64,000 nt of DNA from Dioscorea cayenensis subsp. rotundata (taxonomy: Eukaryota > Streptophyta > Magnoliopsida > Dioscoreales > Dioscoreaceae). Positions 57,899-64,000 of this stretch are shown piece after piece. The DNA lies in NCBI RefSeq assembly GCF_009730915.1, contig NC_052475.1, positions 310,001 to 374,000 on the forward strand, written 5' to 3'. How positions within the stretch are numbered: position 1 is the first letter of the stretch; the number at the start of each line of letters is the position of its first letter. Position numbers and translations under genes: made by a program. The notes under the pieces are model-generated. The model was not told the origin of the DNA. It saw only the letters and a list, made by a program, of their open reading frames with translations, and made no database searches.

Positions 57899-59237
57899 TT
57901 TTTTTTTTTTTAATAAAGAGGAGCTCAGCAGCTAATTTATTGCAGAAAGAAAAAATACAAAAGCCAAGACGGGCCAAACACTGGGGGCACAGAACAAAGC
58001 CTAACCCAGAGATAGAAAATAAGAAACTAAAACTAACAAACAGAGAGGACAAAACAAATACATTAAGGGGGCGTTTGGTTCAGTGTAACTGTAAATACAG
58101 TTACAATGTAACTGAAAATCCATGGATTTTATAATACAGTACAGTCAAATCTAGTGCTTGGTTAGATGTACTGTAGATGATGTATTATAGGATTTTGTAT
58201 TTGATAAGAGATATTTATAAATTTGAAATTAGAAATTTTTTTTACATTATAAATTTTTTAATGATTTTAAGTATCGTATTAATTAATTTAACTATTAATT
58301 TTATTATTAAATTAGTTATTAAATTTATTAGTATATTTATTTATTTATTTTATTATATTTATAATTTTTAAATTTAATTTTTAACCCAATAAAAAAAGTA
58401 TTTTGAACTTTTCATATATTTTTAGCATGTTATTAATGATTTTAATTATCACATTGATCATTTTAACTCTTAATTTTATTATTAAATTAATTATCAAAGT
58501 AATTATTAAATTTATTATTAAATTTTATAATTTTTCACTCCACAAAAATATCCATAAATGTTTAATTATATTTGTTTTTCTTTAATTGGTCACATATAGG
58601 TCACAAGTTATGCATTTGAAGAAATTCAAAGATAAGGGATTTGGTTTTACGCCCAATTTGGCCGTAAAACCAAATTCCTCATTGGATGTAATATGAGTTA
58701 CATTGGTTTTTGAAATCCTGTGAACCAAACACAGGATTTCAGAAAACCCAGTAACTCAAGTTACATGTAACTCAAAAACCCTCCAAACAAACACTACCTA
58801 AAAGTTTAAACCAAACTTGTGCACATTTATCATTAACCATCTTGGGAGCTCTCTGACTTGGAAGAAAAGAAATAAGTTGTGCAGATTCCCACTAAGAGAT
58901 GCTAGACAGGATGCAATTTTAGCCCAGTTCTTAGGGATAGTAAACAGCTTAACCTCTCCCAAAGACCTCAAAAGATTGCGTATAATCTCCATCGATCTAT
59001 TCGATCTCCAACAGTGAAGCTGAACACCAAGGTTAACTGATTTGACAATCTCATCATTGGTGTTGAACAGATGCCTTGCCTTCAAATTCTTTTGGATCAT
59101 ATAGTGTAGAAAAGTCTTCATAGCCTCAGTGTCGGCTTCAAAACTAGAGCTTGCTCTGAATCTGTAACTACCTGCAATAAGAATTTTGGCATTAGAATCA
59201 AATATATAAAAGCCAGCCCCAGCAATAGAAAGTTCAC
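57899..59237 (-). mobile_element. minus-strand RNase H-bearing LINE 3' end in promoter D
   Basis: The minus-strand frame from about 59230 to the stop near 58798 encodes an RNase H-like domain (GAGFYIFDSNAKILIAGSYR at its start, IPKNWAKIASCLA later). The 3'UTR, after a MITE insertion, ends with hairpin AGCT-GCTG-AGCT (about 57921-57932) and an A run (T run 57899-57911). 5'-truncated; no clear target duplication, and some promoter sequence including the W-box repeat is missing at the site. Confidence 0.83.
58067..58798. mobile_element. MITE, PIF/Harbinger (Tourist-like), 732 bp, inside the LINE
   Basis: Ends GGGGGCGTTTGGTT (left) and GGTAGTGTTTGTTTGG (reverse complement of right), flanked by TAA at 58064-58066 and 58799-58801, the standard PIF/Harbinger site. 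AT-rich centre with an internal duplication (about 58258-58345 and 58434-58530). No transposase. Confidence 0.83.
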
Positions 59238-59341
59238 GGTGATACTGATCAAAAAGTCGTATCACAGAGCCACGGGTTTTTTTTTCTCCAAAAACGACAA
59301 GAGCTGCGGAGTACTCATTTTCCACAAGAAATTCAATTTTT
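59238..59341 (+). promoter_or_regulatory. middle piece of promoter D between LINE and SINE
   Basis: GATACTGATCAAAAAGTCG resembles promoter B (GATGCTGATCAAACACGTCG) and CATTTTCCACAAGAAATTCA matches promoters C and E. Resumes at 59559. Confidence 0.6.
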
Positions 59342-59558
59342 GGGAAAGAGGAGCGGGCGAACCCACTAGAGACCCGGGGGACGTGCATGGCCTCGGTGGA
59401 ACAAGTGGGGACGAGGCCGCGCTCACGTGGGCGATGAAACCACTCGTACACAACCACTATTCACAACTCCCGAAATGCGCTCAGTGAGAATCGAACTCTC
59501 ACCACTCGGTGAGAGCTCTATCGGCGACCCGTGTACCAATAGACCCCAAGGTCGTTGG
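59342..59558 (-). mobile_element. GC-rich tRNA-derived SINE, minus strand, 90 bp before copy D
   Basis: On the minus strand the head reads TTGGTACACGGGTCG (A-box-like) and GAGAGTTCGATTCTC (B-box), then a GC-rich body. Flanks CAATTTTT (59334-59341) and CAATTATT (59559-59566) form an 8-bp duplication with one mismatch. Much more GC-rich than its surroundings and not the same family as the SINE at 31178. Confidence 0.8.
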
Positions 59559-59647
59559 CAATTATTAAATTTAAATAAATCTCAAAGCCTATCTTCCAAC
59601 AATTCTCATCAATTCCAAGTCACCCACAATCATCACCAATTCCAAAC
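59559..59647 (+). promoter_or_regulatory. core promoter and 5'UTR of receptor kinase D
   Basis: TATA-like TTTAAATAAATCTC (about 59570-59583), then CTTCCAACAATTCTCATCA and CACAATCATCACCAATTCC, shared with B and E. Confidence 0.6.
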
Positions 59648-61999
59648 ATGCTTCTCTTCATGTTCTTTCTAATCCTACAAACACTAGATTCTGAATCAGC
59701 AGCAGCACCAAAAGCCAATTGCCAAATAAACTTGGACTCCACACTGTTCACAAATTCCTCATGGCTCTCCCCTTCTGGCCTCTTCGCCTTCGGTTTCTAC
59801 CCGGAAGGCAGCGACGGCTTCAAAGTCGGAATACAGTTCATAGAGTCTCCCAGCAACACAACAGTCATTTGGACATCAAACAGAGATGGCTCACCAGTCT
59901 CCAGAAATGCCACTTTAAAGTTTGGCCAAGGAGGTCTGAGGCTCTTCCGGGCAACCTCACAAGGCGAGGACCAAAACATTGTCAACTTGGATCAAACATC
60001 TTCTGCACACTGTGCTTCCATGCTGGACTCTGGCAACTTCATTATCTATGACTCCAACAGCTCTGTTTTATGGCAAACATTCGACACCCCAACTGACACA
60101 CTAATGGTAGGCCAGGTGCTGAGCATCAACACTGAGCTCATCTCAAGCGTCTCTGAAATGAATCATTCCAGCGGGAGGTTTCGGCTTCTAATGCAAAGCG
60201 ACAGCAACGCGGTCATGTATCCCGTGGGGACTGATGATAACGCTGTCAATGCCTACTGGTCTTCAGAAACATACCTGCAGGGTCAATACTCCAACCTGAA
60301 CCTCAGCCAGGATGGAATCCTCTTCATTACAAATTACAATCAATCACAACGTAAAAATTTAACACAAGGGGACCAGAGCTACAACCCAAATACCCTTCAT
60401 CTTGCGAGGCTTGAATCAAATGGAATGCTTTATGTATATGCCTACGATTTAGTGAAGAACACCTCTGCAGTTTTAGATAAAAAGCCAGATGATCAGTGCG
60501 AGGTGAAGGGCATATGTGGGCTCAACAGTTATTGCACTTTGTCTGGAGGAAACCATGTGTGCTTGTGTTTGCCTTATTTTGATAAAATCAATGATGAGGA
60601 TACTCAGGCTGGATGCCAAAGGAACTTCATTTTCAGTACCTGCCTGGGTGTTGGTGATAAAGAAACATACTACAACACCATGGACTACCTAGAGAATGTA
60701 CAATTGTTGACAGAGCCTCTATCTCCCACAGAAACATCAACAAGCAAAGAAGATTGTAGACAATCATGCTTGGATGATTGCAACTGCGATGTTGCAATAT
60801 ACAATGAAGATTATGTTAGTTGCTCCAAACAATCACTCCCTTTGAAGTATGGATCGAAAAGCACAGACACAAAAAATATAGTCTTCATCAAGCGAACTGC
60901 TCGGAAGAACACAACAGCCGGAGGCCTTGATGCTGTTCCTAGCACTAGAATCAAGAAAGAGTTGAGTGGTGGACCTCTGATAGTGTTCATAACTGTTGTT
61001 TCTGGGTTGATCATCTTCATCCTTGTCTTGTTTTTCATCGTATTCAAGTGTCAAGCTGGAAGATATAGAATGATTTGGAGAAGCAAAGAGCTGGCCTTGA
61101 CTGATGAGATTGCACCGAGATCTTTCTCCTACTATGAGTTGTATGAGGCCACTGAAGGTTACAAGGAAGAGGTTGGGAAGGGAGCCTTTGGGACTGTGTT
61201 CAGAGGCACCTTACCGAGCACAGGGATGTTGGTGGCTGTGAAAAGGCTTGAGAAGGTTGTGGAATAGGGTGAAAGAGAGTTCCAAACAGAGATGAAGGCG
61301 ATTGGAAGAACACACCATAGAAATCTAGTCCGACTACTCGGCTTCTGCAATGAAGGCTCTAACAGGCTTTTAGTGTATGAGTTCATGAGCAATGGATCAC
61401 TGGCTGACCTCATCTTCAAGCCTGATCATCCAAACACGCCTTCTTGGAAGGAAAGGTTAAGAATTGCATTGGATGTGGCCAGAGGGATTCATTATTTGCA
61501 TGAGGACTGTGAATCGCACATCATTCACTGCGACATAAAACCACAGAACATTCTAATGGATGAGAACTGGACAGCAAAGATATCGGATTTCGGGCTGGCC
61601 AAGCTGCTGATGCCTACTCAAACAAGAACATTCACTGGCATCAGAGGAACAAGAGGATATCTCGCGCCGGAATGGCACAAGAACACACCTATAACTGTGA
61701 AGACAGATGTTTATAGTTTCGGTATTGTGCTGCTAGAAATCTTGTGTTGCAGAAAGAACATGGAGTTGGAGGCCGAGGTAGATCAAATCATACTTTCAGA
61801 GTGGGTTTGCAGTTGTTATCTTGCAGGGGAATTAGAGAAGCTCATGCTGGATGAAGAAGTGGACATGGTGGAGTTTGCGAGGGCGGTGAAAGTGGCGCTC
61901 TGGTGCATCCAAACTGATCCACCTCAACGTCCTTCTATGAAGAATGTGATCATAATGCTGGAGGGGTGTGCAGAAATCTCCTCTCCTCCACATCCATAG
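59648..61999 (+). pseudogene. G-type lectin receptor-like kinase copy D, nonsense codon in kinase
   Basis: A frame of about 783 codons, intact except TAG at 61265-61267 (GAG, Glu, in the other copies). Domains: signal peptide 1-18; B-lectin about 24-240 with LWQTFDTPTDTLM; Cys-rich EGF/PAN-like region about 280-415; transmembrane helix about 440-467; kinase from about 490. The stop, codon 540, falls a few residues after the VAVKR Lys, so the product would have a glycine loop and membrane anchor but no catalytic or activation loop. Downstream codons (61268-61999) keep HCDIKPQN, DFG, APEW and VALWC without further damage, so the stop is recent. Its promoter is interrupted by three mobile elements. 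Confidence 0.93.
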
Positions 62000-62550
62000 C
62001 TACCTCTAAATTTTTATTATAATTAGTAGTTAGCGTTTTGTGTCATCTTGATTTGCCTTATCGTCTATAGTTATGCTTATCTTGGTTATGTTTGAATAGG
62101 ATTGACTAGTTTGAGTCTAAGATCAATATATGTGGTCTGGACATACGCATTATATGCAAATTATCAGTGTGGTGTGTGCTTGCCCATGCACTGGGATATG
62201 GAAAGATTGTTAGAATTGAGTGTTTGTTCATCTATCAAATATATTTGAGCCAGATACTTCTCACGGTAAGTCTGCATAATTCTTTTACTTCTAACCGTGT
62301 TTTATCAGTTCAGTTTGCCCTGTTAGAAGAGAAATGTCTTGCAACTGGTGTCATAATGAACCAATTATTATGTGATGTTTACTCTAGTGTAAGAAAGATA
62401 AATCATTAAATGTAATATGAATAATATGAAAAATATTTATTGGGTTCGGTAGGCCTCTTGTAGGAGCCGTTGTATCCCTATCTTTCAAAGTTACATAGCA
62501 AGAGGAACTTATTGACCCAATTTGGTTTTTGATGAAAATTTTTTTAAACG
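62000..62550. other. 3' flank of copy D and intergenic DNA
   Basis: The first ~60 bp follow the family 3' flank (TAGCTACC, TATAATTAG); 62160-62400 shows an open 80-codon frame without recognisable features. The phrases GTAAGAAAGATAAATCATT resemble the flank of copy A (GCAGGAAAGATAAATCGTT). Confidence 0.45.
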
Positions 62551-62567
62551 TGCAATGACAAGACCTT

Positions 62568-62935
62568 TTTGATAAAGTGGATAAACCACAAATGCATTAA
62601 ACAAAGGGAGCAAATACAAAATACAAAAGGCAAACAGATCATCCACTAGGAGTGGAAACAAAAGGACACAGACAGACAAGAAAGACAGTCCAACATGGAC
62701 AGAAAGGACACCCTGAGACACAGAAGGGGGGAGGGAGGGACTCTTCTAAGACTCAGGGCCACAGAGGAACACTAGCCAGAGAGCTCCTCGTGATTATCGG
62801 GCGCCAACTCCTCGCGAGGGGGGCCTGAGAACTGAATGCAGCGCCGGACCGCAGCAATGGACTCCTCAAGCTTGTGTAATTCCCTAGCAGGGACCACTGG
62901 AATCCAAGAGATGTACTTATGACAAATTTTCATAA
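62568..62935 (-). mobile_element. 5'-truncated LINE, minus strand, with 15-bp target duplication
   Basis: Flanked by CAATGACAAGACCTT at 62553-62567 and 62936-62950. The minus-strand frame encodes the ORF2 C-terminus (KYISWIPVVPARELHKLEES, compare the LLSWLST region of the 5' LINE); the 3' end has hairpin GTGG-TTTAT-CCAC (plus strand 62577-62589) directly next to the duplication with a very short A tail. Confidence 0.93.
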
Positions 62936-62950
62936 CAATGACAAGACCTT

Positions 62951-63429
62951 CATCGCCTGATATGATGTCTAAGTTAATAAATTTATTGGTGATCAATAAG
63001 CCACTGTAACTATTACACTATTATATTTATTTGTCCTCTAACAACTTTTTAATAAGGTAGTTCTTGCCATTTTTGTCAAAAAAAAAATTAAGACAAACAA
63101 TAGAAAAGAAAACATATTTCTCACTGAAACCAATAATTATTTAACTAATCGATATGAAATCATTACTCTAGCAGATAAAGCATAAATAAAACAGGGAGTT
63201 GGTCACATCTATAACAAGAATAGGTAATGGGAACCACACTCTACATGAGCTTTGGAAGCATTTGGGCGAGAGGTGAAGGCAACCGAAATTTTAGGCATCC
63301 CCACATTAAAGAGTGCAATATTAGAGCAACTCCACAACTTCGAGTACAACTTTATGAAACAATCTTCAGTGTCATTCAAATCAGAAGACTCAATATCGGA
63401 AACATGCTAAATAACTTCAATCTTACTCT
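62951..63429. other. SINE-like tail and AT-rich spacer
   Basis: 62985-63090 (AAGCCACTGTAACTATTACA, ending in an A run at 63078-63087) resembles the 3' body of the SINE at 31178. 63100-63429 shows nothing recognisable. Confidence 0.4.
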
Positions 63430-63836
63430 TATGCTTAAAGTGGCAGATTCCACTCCCACAAGAAAGAAGCCTTTGCTGGAGCCAGCGAACCAAAATGGAT
63501 CATTGTAGCATCCCCTCCAGTAAGAAAGAGGCCTTCAGGTCATCTCAATGATGCCTTCTTTTATTTCCCTCCACATTAAAATCACCAGGCGAACTTGAAA
63601 CTTTGGAGCTTTTTGTTCATAAAGCAGATTGATTACAAGTCATAACAATGATACCTTTATTCTAGTACTCTTTTTCTCTTTTTCTTTTTCTTTAACAAAG
63701 GTGACAAGAGCCGCTATCGTAGAGGTAGTCATTTCCCACAAGAAATTCAATTATTAGATTTAAATAAATCTCAAAGCTTATCTTCCAACAATTTCCATCA
63801 ATTCCAAACCACCCGCAATCATCACCAATTCCAAAC
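63430..63836 (+). promoter_or_regulatory. promoter and 5'UTR of receptor kinase E
   Basis: The least interrupted promoter of the family: CAAAATGGATCATTGTAGC, GAGGCCTTCAGGTCATC, then TTGAT-TACAA-GTCAT (63629-63643; both W-box cores mutated, 208 bp before the ATG), TTAAATAAATCTC and the 5'UTR. Only a CT-rich stretch near 63668-63695 differs. Confidence 0.65.
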
Positions 63837-64000
63837 ATGCTTCTCTTCATGTTCTTTCTAATCCTACAAACACTAGATTCTGAATCAGCAGCAGCACCAA
63901 AAGCCAATTGCCAGATAAAATTAAACTCCACACTCTCCACAAATTCCTCATGGCTCTCCCCTTCCGGCCGCTTCGCCTTTGGTTTCTACCTGGAAGGCAG
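63837..64000 (+). CDS. G-type lectin receptor-like kinase copy E, 5' part only
   Basis: Begins with the family start (MLLFMFFLILQTLDSESA), then KANCQI and the first strands of the B-lectin domain (SSWLSPSGRFAFGFY). Open for 54 codons to the window edge. It is almost identical to copy D over the signal peptide, with one notable change, YLEG in place of YPEG. Whether the rest is intact cannot be told from this window. Confidence 0.9.
   Translation, partial: MLLFMFFLILQTLDSESAAAPKANCQIKLNSTLSTNSSWLSPSGRFAFGFYLEG

Noticed and set aside
58798..59457. A 219-codon minus-strand gene
   Set aside because: Only its second part is protein-like, a LINE RNase H domain; the first part runs into the kinase promoter and a SINE on the opposite strand.

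Overview
The window is nuclear DNA of a flowering plant. It holds intronless G-type (S-locus, B-lectin) receptor-like kinases of the LECRK/RLK1 class and plant-type LINEs, LTR retrotransposons, tRNA-derived SINEs, hAT and PIF/Harbinger-like transposons and a Helitron. I cannot name the species; the stem-loop LINE 3' ends make me lean weakly to a monocot. No tRNA, rRNA, CRISPR or bacterial feature was found. Apart from one tandem receptor-kinase family, nearly everything I can recognise is mobile DNA or its remains.

Layout. 1-6390: a LINE cut by the left window edge, with decayed ORF1 (two CCHC knuckles) and ORF2 (endonuclease, reverse transcriptase, zinc-finger tail). 6391-10820: LINE 3' pieces and a ~178-bp tandem repeat carrying a LINE insertion with a 15-bp target duplication. 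11284-19046: three solo LTRs of one family, each with its own 5-bp target duplication; the third lies in a LINE 3'UTR. 20045-40000: receptor-kinase copies A, B and C with their promoters, separated by a SINE, a MITE, a copia relic, LINE tails and a hAT element. 40640-46290: minus-strand LINEs and LTR remains. 46293-48496: a fourth LTR, with a primer-binding site beside it. 48506-57640: a Helitron candidate whose last ~0.8 kb, plus flanking DNA and the left half of a hAT element, is amplified four times in tandem in ~1.5-kb units. 57650-64000: receptor-kinase copy D, whose promoter is split by a LINE (itself carrying a MITE) and a SINE, then the start of copy E.

Receptor family. Copies A-D are near full length (about 780-830 codons): signal peptide, B-lectin domain, EGF/PAN-like Cys-rich region, one transmembrane segment and a non-RD Ser/Thr kinase (HCD in the catalytic loop). 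Each is broken differently: A and D by one nonsense codon in the kinase N-lobe, C by a 2-nt insertion in the ectodomain, B by three frameshifts. E is open but leaves the window after 54 codons. The copies share a 5'UTR and an upstream module with a W-box-type inverted repeat about 200 bp before the start codon. That repeat is intact in A and B, damaged in C and E, and missing from D where a LINE sits.

Most notable items: the four-unit composite array built from a Helitron end and a hAT end; the covarying hairpin at the 3' ends of many LINEs; and a receptor cluster in which two copies could still make membrane-anchored, kinase-dead proteins. All coordinates come from reading the sequence by eye; boundaries without a target duplication are good to a few tens of bases.
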